Counted from the first letter of the stretch, positions 36,293-44,919 are shown. The stretch is DNA of 64,000 bases from Desulfobacterales bacterium (GCA_024226555.1 JAAELO010000198.1:86439-150438), one strand, 5' to 3'. The notes: a model not told the origin generated them from the sequence alone. Translations and numbers: made by a program.

Positions 36293-37216
36293 AGTTACGG
36301 TGAGTATTTTGTCATCATACTCTTTAAAAATATCGATTTGAAAACCACCATTCAAGAAGCTTACGCCATCATGGGTTTCGGCCCATATTTTTGCTTTAAT
36401 TATCCCTTTATCTTCGTCCACTTCGACTATTTCAAGTTCACCATCTTCGAAAATAACATTATCTGTTATGTTAAAAAAACATCTGACTACAGTTGCGTTT
36501 TCCTTCTCAACATTTACACCAAGCACATTGATATCGTATTTATTTACCAGATTTTTCTTAATAGAAAAGGTCACATTGGGATAATTTTCAGAACTGTTAC
36601 TTAGATCTATAAATGGTTTATATACATTGTATAATAACACCTGCCATTCATCATCCACACTTAAAGCAAAGCCTGACTTGAAATTAAACTCATTATTATT
36701 TACAGATCCTTGTAGAACCTTATTCTCAAACAGATTGGTATTTAAACGATTTGAACTTCCTTTGATATCGATAATAAACTCTCCATTTATTTCACTTTTT
36801 CCATCTTTTGTTTTTGCCCACATTCTTGCTGTGAGCTTTTTCTTTTTTAAATCTGTTCCGATAATTTCAAGTTCTCCACTTTCGAAAACAGAGGCGCTGG
36901 TTTTGTTTTGCCAACCTGTTGCTATTGTCCCTTTTCTCCCTGGATCATATACACCAATTTTATTTATATCATAAAATTTATAGTCTGAATCTTTTTGAAC
37001 AGAAAATGAGATGTTTGGATAGTTATCATTCTCATCTGATTTGCCGATGTTTATTTTGTCATACTCAACTTCATAACCATAAAGAAGAATTGTCCATTTA
37101 TTTCTTGGATCAAACAGGTTTTTTAAAGCATATCCTGATTTAAAAACAAACTCTTTTTCTCCAATATGTCCCTGTAGGACCTGATTTTTATGTTTTTCCA
37201 TTTTTTTGATATCCAC
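36275..37216 (-). CDS. hypothetical protein with two tandem homologous domains
   Basis: 313 residues, no signal peptide. It consists of two related modules of about 145 residues (about 10-150 and 160-305). Each opens NQVLQG or NKVLQG, then EFVFKSGYAL or EFNFKSGFAL, NYPNISFSVQK or NYPNVTFSIKK, and closes with ESGELEIIG or EDGELEIVE and a GEFIIDI or GGFQIDI strand. The repeated beta-rich units point to an internal gene duplication. I do not recognise the family. The start is a GTG (37214-37216); the only SD-like sequence, AGAG, belongs to the repeat-element end just upstream. Confidence 0.65.
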   Translation of the reverse strand: MDIKKMEKHKNQVLQGHIGEKEFVFKSGYALKNLFDPRNKWTILLYGYEVEYDKINIGKSDENDNYPNISFSVQKDSDYKFYDINKIGVYDPGRKGTIATGWQNKTSASVFESGELEIIGTDLKKKKLTARMWAKTKDGKSEINGEFIIDIKGSSNRLNTNLFENKVLQGSVNNNEFNFKSGFALSVDDEWQVLLYNVYKPFIDLSNSSENYPNVTFSIKKNLVNKYDINVLGVNVEKENATVVRCFFNITDNVIFEDGELEIVEVDEDKGIIKAKIWAETHDGVSFLNGGFQIDIFKEYDDKILTVTSESIN

Positions 37217-37222
37217 TTTATA

Positions 37223-37246
37223 GGGAATCTCTAATAATTAAATAGC
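37223..37246. repeat. solo end of the dispersed element, copy 7
   Basis: GGGAATCTCTAATAATTAA, an arm 1-type terminus, with no recognisable second end. It lies 6 bases upstream of the GTG start of the minus-strand gene at 37216. Read on that strand it supplies TTAGAGATTCCC before the start codon. Confidence 0.65.
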
Positions 37247-37432
37247 TACAAATATAGAAATATGTAATAAATTCCTATAAATCAATGAAGTGAATCACAT
37301 ACCCTTAAATGAATTACAACTATCACAAAAAAAACAGCTTTAGTAAAAAAATTACATGTTGTATTATTAAAAGATCGAATTGAAGGGCTTGATTATCGAT
37401 AAAAATCTTATTCTACAAGCGAGCAGGAAACT

Positions 37433-37912
37433 ATGAGAATTACATTTAAAATCATATCTGTTGTAATTTTATTAAATCTATTCGTTCCTTCGTTATTTGC
37501 AAACCAGATTCCTTTAATAAATAAAAGAGTTAAGGAGATAGATCGAAGTATTAAAAAAGGAACCTATTCAGTTATTAAAGTAGAGAATATTATAAAAAGT
37601 CTTGAAGGAGTTCCACCGACAATCTTTTTTTATTATAAACCTAAAGACGGAAAACTTGTTGCTGTAAAAATCCATGTGGGACATGAAACATGGAGTAAAA
37701 CATTCTCATACTATTTCGATAGGAGGGAAAAAATCCTTAAATATCTTGAATCGATTGACAGACCTGATAATCCACCAAAAAGGGCTGTGATTTATGATAA
37801 AGACAGTAAGGTAATATGGAAAAATATTGATAAACCAAAAATTGGCCCATACAACATTTGGGGTTTCTTTAAAAAAGCTATGCACCATCAAATTGAATTT
37901 TCAAAATACTAA
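37433..37912 (+). CDS. exported hypothetical protein
   Basis: 159 residues with a signal peptide (about 1-24, cleavage after SLFANQ region). The mature part is basic, with strands such as TIFFYYKPKDGKLVAVKIHVG and the aromatic YYFDRREKIL. No family recognised. The next gene, also exported, begins 2 bases after its stop codon, so the two probably work together. An SD GAGCAGGA lies before the ATG. Confidence 0.65.
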   Translation: MRITFKIISVVILLNLFVPSLFANQIPLINKRVKEIDRSIKKGTYSVIKVENIIKSLEGVPPTIFFYYKPKDGKLVAVKIHVGHETWSKTFSYYFDRREKILKYLESIDRPDNPPKRAVIYDKDSKVIWKNIDKPKIGPYNIWGFFKKAMHHQIEFSKY

Positions 37913-37914
37913 AC

Positions 37915-38664
37915 ATGAAAAGGTCTATAGTTTTAATCATATTAATAATCTTGTTACTCAGTTCAACTGGTTACAGTTTGGAAGAGGAGTACCATGATCT
38001 TGTCATCGACTTTAAAAAATCATTTGAAAGAAGAAGTGAGGTTGTTAAGTACGTTAAGCTTCCTTTTGTCATGGACTATCCAATTCCCGATATAAAAACT
38101 GAAGAGGAACTTTTAATAAGATATAAAGAGGTATTTGACCCTAGAATAACCGGTCTTGTTATTCGTTCAAGTTTGAGGAGAGATTGGAAGGCAAAGGGTA
38201 CTCGTGGAATTACGATGAAAAATGGGATGCTATGGCTTGATTACAACGGCAAAGTTATAAAGATTAATCACCAGACCAAACTTGGAAAAAGGAAGAAACA
38301 AAAAATTATTCAGCAATCAAAAAGATTGTTACATTCAAGTATCAGGAAATTTGTATCACCAGTCACAACATGGAAAACCCGAAATTTTAAAATTAGAATA
38401 GACAAAATGGGTGGGAATAAGTTCAGATATGTTGCCTGGGCAAACAGCAAAGAGAGAATAGACAAACCCACTCTGATTTTGAGAAATGGAAAAGCATCAA
38501 AAGGTGGTGCAGGTGTTTTTTACGTGTTTAAAACTGATACATATATTTATAAATGTTTCTTAAAAGCAATTAAATCAAGCAGAGAAGCTCCTGGAGATCT
38601 CAGAGTTTTTAAAAAGAGCAGACTTATACTCCATGAAAAGGCGATAAAAGTTATAAAGCCATAA
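37915..38664 (+). CDS. exported hypothetical protein
   Basis: 249 residues with an N-terminal signal peptide (MKRSIVLIILIILLLSSTGYS). The mature protein is rich in Lys and Arg and contains a central block resembling a small beta domain (GITMKNGMLWLDYNGKVIKI). No Cys is present in the mature part. No family recognised. It is tightly coupled to the preceding exported gene. Confidence 0.65.
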   Translation: MKRSIVLIILIILLLSSTGYSLEEEYHDLVIDFKKSFERRSEVVKYVKLPFVMDYPIPDIKTEEELLIRYKEVFDPRITGLVIRSSLRRDWKAKGTRGITMKNGMLWLDYNGKVIKINHQTKLGKRKKQKIIQQSKRLLHSSIRKFVSPVTTWKTRNFKIRIDKMGGNKFRYVAWANSKERIDKPTLILRNGKASKGGAGVFYVFKTDTYIYKCFLKAIKSSREAPGDLRVFKKSRLILHEKAIKVIKP

Positions 38665-38704
38665 CTCTTCCTTAACAGTAGATTTTTCAATCATTGAATA
38701 CTTA

Positions 38705-39706
38705 TTAGAAATTCCCATCTATAATATTCATAAATTGTGGCCTGATTAAATTAGCAGCATTTCTGTTAACTGTTCCGGTTACTCTTTTTCGATCCTTTTT
38801 ATCCAAGTCCTTGAATTCCTCGAAATCTTTTGAGAAATCCTCAAAAATATCCTTACAGAACATACCTAAGAGTTTACCAAACTCCTCTTTTTTTACACTA
38901 CCTGTTTTTGAGAGAACATTTTTTAATCTGTTTTCAGTAATGTAACGGTTAGCTTCCTCAATTAATATTTTGATGTTTTCAGGAACTTCAGTAAGAGTTC
39001 TGTCAATTGTTCTACGTGGTTTTTTCTCTGAAAATTTCTCATTCTTATTTTTTAGTATAACTCTGGACCCTGTTCTAAAAAACCTTTGTGACAATGGTTT
39101 AATAACAACTCCTTCACAAATATTATCGTCAATCTCAGGGAGGTTGTGTAAACGCCCGGGAACTGTTGTTGAAAAGGTATTGTTATATTCAAGGCATTCA
39201 AGGAGTGATCCTTTTTTCAGAACCGGTATTAGTGGAAGTTCTGAAAAACTGCATAGTTCAACCATCTCATCAAGTGAAACAAAATCATCATTAATTTTTA
39301 TGTCAAAAACAGCAAATTCCAGATCAGGGGAGTAATAAACACCTTTTTGAACTCTGCTTGCTTTTGTTTTATCAACATCTTTGTGTGGATAAGTACCGCC
39401 GTACAGTTCACCGAAAACAACAATAGAATCGACTTCCATTTTATTTTTTAAATGATTAAAAAGTTCAATTATATTCTTTTCATATTTTAATTTTATGACT
39501 TCAGAACCATAAAAATCTTCATTATCCTCTATGAAGCTGGTTCTTTTTGCACATTTTACTATGTTTCCATCATAATAGAATGAAAAATTTGATCCATGAA
39601 TCTTCTCCTGAACATAATATTCAATGTCGTTATGTTCAATTTGCATCTGTTCCACAAGCTTTTGTCTCTGCACATTTTCAATCGAATTGTATTTCCTGAA
39701 AATCAT
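38705..39706 (-). CDS. T4 Rnl2-type RNA ligase
   Basis: 333 residues, nearly the length of phage T4 Rnl2 (334). The nucleotidyltransferase motifs are in order: motif I EKIHGSN with Lys35 (the adenylated Lys, same number as in T4 Rnl2), motif IIIa VFGELYGG with Glu99, motif IV EGVVIKP with Glu198, and motif V ILKNKN with Lys219 and Lys221. The C-terminal helical domain (about 245-330) is also present. It should seal 3'-OH/5'-phosphate RNA nicks using ATP. It is a stand-alone gene; no Pnkp or Hen1 partner lies alongside. The stop codon falls in GGGAATTTCTAATAAG, similar to an element terminus. Confidence 0.88.
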   Translation of the reverse strand: MIFRKYNSIENVQRQKLVEQMQIEHNDIEYYVQEKIHGSNFSFYYDGNIVKCAKRTSFIEDNEDFYGSEVIKLKYEKNIIELFNHLKNKMEVDSIVVFGELYGGTYPHKDVDKTKASRVQKGVYYSPDLEFAVFDIKINDDFVSLDEMVELCSFSELPLIPVLKKGSLLECLEYNNTFSTTVPGRLHNLPEIDDNICEGVVIKPLSQRFFRTGSRVILKNKNEKFSEKKPRRTIDRTLTEVPENIKILIEEANRYITENRLKNVLSKTGSVKKEEFGKLLGMFCKDIFEDFSKDFEEFKDLDKKDRKRVTGTVNRNAANLIRPQFMNIIDGNF

Positions 39707-39834
39707 TTCTTTCCTCTGGCTTAATTAATAATTATTTAAAAATAAATACCTTATTTTATTAAATATTTATATGAAATATACCACAACCATAACAATGGTC
39801 TTTACCATTGTAAGCTTAGGTGTTATCAGTTCGT

Positions 39835-40248
39835 ATGTTAAAAATATCAGAAAATATGTCCATCCCCCTTTCGGAATTGCAGTATAAAGCTATTAGAGCA
39901 CAAGGGGCTGGTGGTCAAAACGTGAATAAGGTTTCAACAGCTGTGCATCTAAGGTTTAGTGTTAAAGATTCTACTATCTTAGAAACATACAAAGAAAAGA
40001 TTTTAAGCTTTAAAGATCATCGAATTTCAAAAGATGGTGTGATAGTTATAAAAGCTCAAAATCACAGAAGCCGGGAAAAAAATATTGAAGATGCAAACAA
40101 CCGTCTAATTGATCTTATAAAAAAGGCAATTGTTACTAAGAAAAAAAGAAGGGAAACAAGGCCCAAAAGATCTTCTGTAACTAAGCGCCTGGATACAAAA
40201 ACAAAGCATGGTCATGTTAAAAAAATGAGAAAGAAAGTCGATTATTAA
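39835..40248 (+). CDS. arfB: alternative ribosome-rescue factor ArfB (YaeJ)
   Basis: 137 residues from the ATG at 39835 (MLKISENMSIPLSELQ), which aligns with family N-termini; a GTG 15 bases upstream would extend it without support. The peptidyl-hydrolase motif GAGGQ is at residues 24-28, followed by NVNKVSTAVHLRF. The C-terminal tail is very basic (KKKRRETRPKRSSVTKR...KMRKK) and would enter the mRNA channel of stalled ribosomes. ArfB frees nascent chains on non-stop complexes. It lies beside a cbiX gene with a one-base gap. Confidence 0.92.
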   Translation: MLKISENMSIPLSELQYKAIRAQGAGGQNVNKVSTAVHLRFSVKDSTILETYKEKILSFKDHRISKDGVIVIKAQNHRSREKNIEDANNRLIDLIKKAIVTKKKRRETRPKRSSVTKRLDTKTKHGHVKKMRKKVDY

Positions 40249-40249
40249 T

Positions 40250-40630
40250 ATGAAAGCACTTTTAATTATATCCCATGGTAGCAGACGTCAGGAATCAAAT
40301 GACGAGGTTAGAATACTTGCAGAAATAATTTATGAAAAAACCAAATTATCTGCAAAAACTAAAATAGATAAAGTTTCCTGTGCTTTCCTTGAACTGACTA
40401 CACCTTTAATTAATACTGCTGTCTCTGACCTTTCAAATGAAGGGGTTAAAGAGATATTTATATTTCCCTTTTTTCTTGGAGCAGGAAACCATGTTGCTAA
40501 GGATATACCAAAGTTAGTAGCTTCTGAAAAAGATAAATACCCTGATATTAGTTTCAAAATAATAACTCACCTCGGCGCCGTTAAGGGGATAAGCGATCTG
40601 ATATTGGATGAAGTTGAAAGAAACCAATAA
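40250..40630 (+). CDS. cbiX: CbiX-type sirohydrochlorin chelatase
   Basis: 126 residues, the short single-domain CbiX(S)/SirB type. The metal-binding His residues are in LIISHGSRR (residue 9) and FFLGAGNHVAKDIP (about 84). It inserts Co2+ or Fe2+ into sirohydrochlorin, continuing the pathway that starts with the CobA-HemD fusion at 19797. It starts right after arfB and is probably co-transcribed. An element end follows the stop codon. Confidence 0.87.
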   Translation: MKALLIISHGSRRQESNDEVRILAEIIYEKTKLSAKTKIDKVSCAFLELTTPLINTAVSDLSNEGVKEIFIFPFFLGAGNHVAKDIPKLVASEKDKYPDISFKIITHLGAVKGISDLILDEVERNQ

Positions 40631-40632
40631 AA

Positions 40633-40646
40633 ACCTTAGAGGTTCC
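40633..40646. repeat. solo end of the dispersed element, copy 8
   Basis: ACCTTAGAGGTTCCC right after the cbiX stop codon matches an arm terminus. No second end is visible, so it is a remnant or a chance match. Confidence 0.4.
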
Positions 40647-40810
40647 CTAAATATTATCCCTATCCTGATAACCAGTTTATAAACCAGACAATTTAAAAAG
40701 ATTTTTATACAATTCAGAATTAATAGGTCGTTTTTCCCTCTATTCTACTATCTATTGTAAATTAAGCAGGTTCCAGGAAATCTACAATAAATTATAATAA
40801 GGAATGTATT

Positions 40811-41887
40811 GTGAATAGAAGAATCGTAGGAATTGACCTTGCAAGATCTCTGGCTGTTATTGGAATGATAATAGTTAATTTTAAAGTAGTATTCGGACAA
40901 AATGGCAGTTGTATTATTCAGAATATTACAGCTCTTTTTGAAGGAAAAGCTGCGGCAACATTTGTTGTATTAGCTGGTGTTGGCATAGCTTTAATATCAA
41001 ATTCAGCAATTAATAGTAATAACCATGAAAAATACTTAAAAATAAAATCCGGTATTTACAAAAGGGCTGTTTTTCTATTTGTTACAGGACTATCATATAT
41101 TATTATATGGCCCGCAGATATACTTCACTTTTATGGTTTTTATATGTTGATATCAATTTGGGTTCTTAAGTTTAAAAGAAATTCAATTTTGTTTTTCTCG
41201 ATTTTCTTAATATTTTCATATCCTTTTTTAATGTTAATTATAGATTATAGTCAGGGGTGGGATTTTAACATGCTTGAGTACTCAGATCTATGGACAATTG
41301 AAGGGTTTATAAGAAATCTCTTTTATAATGGTTTTCATCCAGTAATACCCTGGGCAGGATTTATGCTTATAGGTGTCTGGTATGGTAAAATGGACCTCCA
41401 TGATGATAAAATAGTTAAAAAGTCACTTATCATAAGTTTATTAGTCTTTGTATCACTACAACTAATATCATTTATTACAGTTGATTTTCTTTCAAACGGC
41501 AACCTTAACACAAAAATGGAATTAAACAGTATATTGGGTACAGAACCTATGCCACCTTTACCGGTGTATATGATCTCAGGTAGTAGTTTTGCAATTTTGA
41601 TAGTATCTTTCTGTATTCTGGTTGCAAAAAGGTTTCATAAGAACATTATCATTGATGCTTTTCAAAAAATGGGACAGATGGCACTAACATTTTATGTGGC
41701 ACATGTTGTTATTGGTATGGGATTAGTAGAGATAATTTATCCTGAAATGGAAGGGGAATTTAATATTACATTTTCATTTTGCTACGCTCTCATATTTAGC
41801 TTTCTTTGTATTATCTTTGCAAAATACTGGAGTAAAAAGCAAAAAAGAGGTCCATTAGAACTAATAATGAGATTTTTTACTGGTTAA
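40811..41887 (+). CDS. YeiB-like (DUF418 / heparan-alpha-glucosaminide acetyltransferase-type) membrane protein
   Basis: 358 residues with about eight to ten helices. The opening RIVGIDLARSLAVIGMIIVNF is the classical start of YeiB/DUF418 and DUF1624 proteins, and VIPWAGFMLIGVWYGK and FYVAHVVIGMGLVEIIYP are further conserved stretches. It is an inner-membrane protein, probably an acyltransferase-fold enzyme or transporter; the substrate is unknown. The start is a GTG with AAGGA 9 bases upstream. It stands alone. Confidence 0.82.
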   Translation: MNRRIVGIDLARSLAVIGMIIVNFKVVFGQNGSCIIQNITALFEGKAAATFVVLAGVGIALISNSAINSNNHEKYLKIKSGIYKRAVFLFVTGLSYIIIWPADILHFYGFYMLISIWVLKFKRNSILFFSIFLIFSYPFLMLIIDYSQGWDFNMLEYSDLWTIEGFIRNLFYNGFHPVIPWAGFMLIGVWYGKMDLHDDKIVKKSLIISLLVFVSLQLISFITVDFLSNGNLNTKMELNSILGTEPMPPLPVYMISGSSFAILIVSFCILVAKRFHKNIIIDAFQKMGQMALTFYVAHVVIGMGLVEIIYPEMEGEFNITFSFCYALIFSFLCIIFAKYWSKKQKRGPLELIMRFFTG

Positions 41888-41912
41888 AAAACAATAAAAA
41901 TAACAGCATATT

Positions 41913-41960
41913 GGGAACCTCTTATAAAATATTAGCTCTTAAAAAGAGTCTCTAAAAATA
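41913..41960. repeat. partial dispersed element, copy 9
   Basis: GGGAACCTCTTATAAAATATTAG resembles an arm 1 terminus, shortly after the YeiB-like gene. The rest of the copy cannot be followed; the next complete copy starts at 42010. Confidence 0.45.
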
Positions 41961-42009
41961 TACTTGTTAATTTTTCGGTAGCTGTACAATTCGTGCTTAT
42001 GTTAAATCT

Positions 42010-42142
42010 GGAATCTCTAATAATTAGAATTTTTGATGAAAAACAAGGCATAACAAAAAACAACGGGTTGATTTTACTACAGTTTTATTTCTTTTAAAAC
42101 AACTTAAGTAGTTCGATCAAAAGACAGTTATTAGAGATTTCC
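42010..42142. repeat. dispersed MITE-like element, copy 10, with ATCT target duplication
   Basis: 133 bp, GGAATCTCTAATAATTAG (arm 1) to CAGTTATTAGAGATTTCC (arm 2), flanked by ATCT at 42006-42009 and 42143-42146. The left half matches copy 13233; the right half reads, on the other strand, as the GATCGAACTACTTAAGTTG type of arm 2. The copy is therefore a mosaic. It lies in the promoter region of ada. Confidence 0.9.
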
Positions 42143-42185
42143 ATCTGTAAGAAAATTCAGTTTATTAATAATAGTGAGGCTTTTG

Positions 42186-43229
42186 ATGTATAATTTAACT
42201 TTTGAAGAAAAATATGAAGCCATTGGAAAGAATGGTTCTGAATATGAGGGAATATTTATTACAGCTGTTAAAACAACAGGTATTTTTTGCAGACCATCCT
42301 GCAGAGCAAGGAAACCAAAGAAAGAAAATGTTATTTTTTATGAAAGCACTAAGGAAGCGCTCCAATTTGGTTTCAGACCATGCAAAGTTTGTAAGCCTAT
42401 GGATAAACTTTCAGAAACCCCTGATTATATTTCTAAGATAGTAAAAGAGTTGCATGAAAATCCATATCTTAGAATTAAGGATTACGACCTTAAACTAAGA
42501 GATGTAAATCCTGCGCAGATAAGAAGGTGGTTTAAAAAACACCATAATATGACTTTTCATGGATACCAGAGGATGCTACGTATAAATATTGCTTATAGTA
42601 GTATTCAAAAAGGAGAAACTATTACAAACTCTGCGTTCGATAGTGGTTTTGAGTCTTTAAGTGGGTTTAATGAAAGTTATCGGTCTATTTTTGGAGACTC
42701 ACCAACCAAATCAAATGATAAAACTGTCATAAATATAGTAAGGTTTACAACACCTGTGGGCCCTATGTATGCCTGTGCGACCTCAAAAGGCATTTGTTTA
42801 CTGGAATTTACTGATAGAAGAATGCTTGAAACTGAATTTAAGGATCTTTGTAAAAGGCTAAAAGCTGTAATTCTTCCAGGTGAAAACAAACATCTTAAGC
42901 AAGTTCAGGAAGAGTTAATGGAGTATTTTGATGGTAAAAGAAAGGTGTTTACTGTTGAACTACATACACCTGGTACAGAGTTTCAAAATTCGGTATGGAA
43001 AATACTTCAGCATATACCTTATGGAGAAGTCAGATCTTATAAAGAACAGGCGATTGCCATAGGAAATCCGAAAGCTGTTAGGGCTGTTGCTTCAGCAAAT
43101 GGTCATAATCGTGTTGGAATTATCATACCATGCCACAGAGTTATTGGTTCGGATGGGAGCCTGGTAGGTTATGGCGGGGGTTTGCATAGAAAACAGTGGT
43201 TGCTTGATTTAGAAAAAGACAATAAATAA
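42186..43229 (+). CDS. ada: bifunctional Ada: methylphosphotriester sensor, AraC regulator and O6-methylguanine-DNA methyltransferase
   Basis: 347 residues from the ATG at 42186 (GTGAGG SD 6 bases upstream; an earlier in-frame GTG is part of that SD). The N-terminal zinc domain has Cys35, Cys39, Cys66 and Cys69, one of which accepts methyl from phosphotriesters. An AraC-type HTH follows (about 80-175). The C-terminal methyltransferase carries the acceptor Cys in IIPCHRVIGSDGSLVGYGGG near 315. Methylated Ada normally activates its own operon. A repeat-element copy ends 43 bases upstream of the start, where an Ada box would be expected; no clear one is seen. Confidence 0.93.
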   Translation: MYNLTFEEKYEAIGKNGSEYEGIFITAVKTTGIFCRPSCRARKPKKENVIFYESTKEALQFGFRPCKVCKPMDKLSETPDYISKIVKELHENPYLRIKDYDLKLRDVNPAQIRRWFKKHHNMTFHGYQRMLRINIAYSSIQKGETITNSAFDSGFESLSGFNESYRSIFGDSPTKSNDKTVINIVRFTTPVGPMYACATSKGICLLEFTDRRMLETEFKDLCKRLKAVILPGENKHLKQVQEELMEYFDGKRKVFTVELHTPGTEFQNSVWKILQHIPYGEVRSYKEQAIAIGNPKAVRAVASANGHNRVGIIIPCHRVIGSDGSLVGYGGGLHRKQWLLDLEKDNK

Positions 43230-43369
43230 TCATAAATATTTTGCTCCTTTTATAATCATCATCCAAAAAATAGTGTATAAACATTAACATTATGTTAAAA
43301 TTATGAAAATAAAGAGAAGAAGTTTTGGTATTCCCAGCGTTGATGTTTTTTTAACATTTCTTACCTTAA

Positions 43370-43457
43370 GGGAATTTTTTCTCACGCAGAGATTTTATAA
43401 AACTAAAAGCTTTTATAATCTGTATTTCAATAAAAATTCTAATTATCAGAGGTTCCC
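43370..43457. repeat. dispersed MITE-like element, copy 11 (short)
   Basis: 88 bp. It starts GGGAATTTTTTCTCACGCAGAG, jumping straight into the interior block, and ends AATTCTAATTATCAGAGGTTCCC (arm 1). Arm 2 is deleted. It contains the TTATAAAA/TTTTATAA hairpin. No target duplication. Confidence 0.75.
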
Positions 43458-43520
43458 ATTACTTATCAGGTCGATTTTTTTTTAAAGCTTAAAAAGTATT
43501 AATACAGTGGAGAACAGTTT

Positions 43521-44264
43521 ATGACTAAAAAAGCACTCTTTTATTTTATTTTATCTTTTTTTGTTTTCAACAATTTTGCTTTAGCAAACAAATTAACAAT
43601 TGGTTATGTTAATTTTCCTCCATATGAATATCAGGAAGATGGTATACCTAAAGGAATTCTTGTTGAAATTGCAAAAAACATTTTTAATAAAGCCAACATT
43701 GAAATACATCTTAAATTCCTTCCTTTCAAACGGGCCTTTAAAATGACTAAAAGCGGTCAGATAGACGGGCTTTTCAATTTTTACAAAACAGATGTAAGAA
43801 TACCCTTTTTTGATTACACAGAACCAATTATTAAAAACCCCCTTGTATTCTTTGTCCGAAAAGATTCTGTGTTAGAATACTCTAAATTAGAGGATTTAAA
43901 AGGCCTTAAAATCGGTGTTATGAGCGGGTATACATATGGAACAAGATTTGATAAAAATAATTTATTTAGAAGAGAACCTACAAATTCACACGATGCTAAT
44001 TTTAAGAAACTTATTCTTAAGCGAATAGATGCATATCCTTGTGATAATCTTGTAGGTATACATGTTGCAAGAAGAAATAAACTTTACGCAAAAGTTAAAA
44101 TTCTTAAAAAGCCTCTTAAAGTTATGGATGGATATATTGGATTTACTAAGAAGAAACACCTTACCACTATAAAAAAAATAAACAAGATTATTATGAAGAT
44201 GCATAGTAATAGCGAGATAAAGCATTATATCTATAATTATATTAAGAAAAGTAATCAATATTAG
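43521..44264 (+). CDS. periplasmic substrate-binding protein (SBP_bac_3)
   Basis: 247 residues with a signal peptide (about 1-22, FALANK). The mature part is a bilobal type 3 binding protein: LTIGYVNFPPYEY, then GILVEIAKNIFNKANI, and the hinge LKGLKIGVMSGYTYG. No permease or ATPase lies nearby, so it may serve a sensor or an orphan uptake system. RBS GGAGA is 8 bases before the ATG. The stop codon TAG lies in ATTAGAGGTTCCC, an element terminus. Confidence 0.85.
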   Translation: MTKKALFYFILSFFVFNNFALANKLTIGYVNFPPYEYQEDGIPKGILVEIAKNIFNKANIEIHLKFLPFKRAFKMTKSGQIDGLFNFYKTDVRIPFFDYTEPIIKNPLVFFVRKDSVLEYSKLEDLKGLKIGVMSGYTYGTRFDKNNLFRREPTNSHDANFKKLILKRIDAYPCDNLVGIHVARRNKLYAKVKILKKPLKVMDGYIGFTKKKHLTTIKKINKIIMKMHSNSEIKHYIYNYIKKSNQY

Positions 44265-44272
44265 AGGTTCCC
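44258..44272. repeat. solo end of the dispersed element, copy 12
   Basis: AATATTAGAGGTTCCC at the 3' edge of the binding-protein gene; its TAG is the gene's stop codon. No other end was found within the following 60 bases. Confidence 0.55.
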
Positions 44273-44290
44273 ATTAATAATAAACCTGTT

Positions 44291-44307
44291 CATTCCAGTT
44301 TGGAATG
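44291..44307. terminator. hairpin between convergent genes
   Basis: CATTCCA and TGGAATG pair perfectly around a 3-base loop. It lies between the convergent binding-protein and C_GCAxxG_C_C genes, with no T-run, so it is a weak candidate for bidirectional termination. Confidence 0.45.
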
Positions 44308-44327
44308 GTGCTATTTTGGCATATATT

Positions 44328-44756
44328 TTACATAATATTAAAAAAATCTTTTATGACCAAACTGTTGAAACAGATAGCATCACAGGTAAAACTCTCACAA
44401 AGGTGCGGTGGGTCATCTTCTCTAAAGCCATTTGGCCTTAAATCTTTGCATTGGAGACTTTTAAATTTCATTTCAAATTTTTCAGCATAGTTATTACAAA
44501 GTAAAATTATATCATTATCATTAATTTTCAAATGTCTGCCATAAATTCCTGCAAACATTAGCGTCCCCTCGACCAGACCACACTGGGCTCCATAGCCACC
44601 AGCTCCATGCATGCCCAGTGCAGCATCAATTGCCTGGTTAGATAACCCGAATTTAAATTGTTCTGCTAAAATTTTAAGATTTGTGGTCGCACAATTTAAA
44701 TCATAGACCCAGTAACAATCTTTAATTTTTTTAGTTATTTCATCACGTGAAAACAT
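44328..44756 (-). CDS. C_GCAxxG_C_C family redox-type protein
   Basis: 142 residues. The pattern DLNCATTNLKILAEQF, then AALGMHGAGGYGAQCGLVEG with a GTLMFAG helix, fits the C_GCAxxG_C_C family, whose conserved Cys residues are thought to hold a metal cluster or form a redox pair. Two later Cys pairs (LQCKD, HLCESFTCDAIC) are present. The usual GCAxxG reads GYGAQCG here. The members are frequent in anaerobic Desulfobacterota; their function is unknown. Its SD AGAGG is part of AATTAGAGGTTTTT, reminiscent of an element terminus but too degenerate to be sure. Confidence 0.75.
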   Translation of the reverse strand: MFSRDEITKKIKDCYWVYDLNCATTNLKILAEQFKFGLSNQAIDAALGMHGAGGYGAQCGLVEGTLMFAGIYGRHLKINDNDIILLCNNYAEKFEMKFKSLQCKDLRPNGFREDDPPHLCESFTCDAICFNSLVIKDFFNIM

Positions 44757-44919
44757 AAAAACCTCTAATTATAATTTTATTGAGAATTATATAAACAAAA
44801 ATACAGGGAAAAGTCCAATAGTTACATTAGAACGTAAGGTTCGATCAAAGTTAATGGATCAAAATAGAAGAAATATCAAATAAAAACAGACAATTATTTA
44901 ATATTATTCAAACTTTGTC

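Noticed and set aside
43303..43485. 60-residue open frame on the plus strand
   Set aside because: Most of it is read from the repeat element at 43370-43457; no SD and no similarity to proteins.
44756..44785. AATTAGAGGTTTTT before the C_GCAxxG_C_C gene as an element end
   Set aside because: The CCC terminus is lost and no second end is found; it may simply be a good SD (AGAGG). Noted only as similar.
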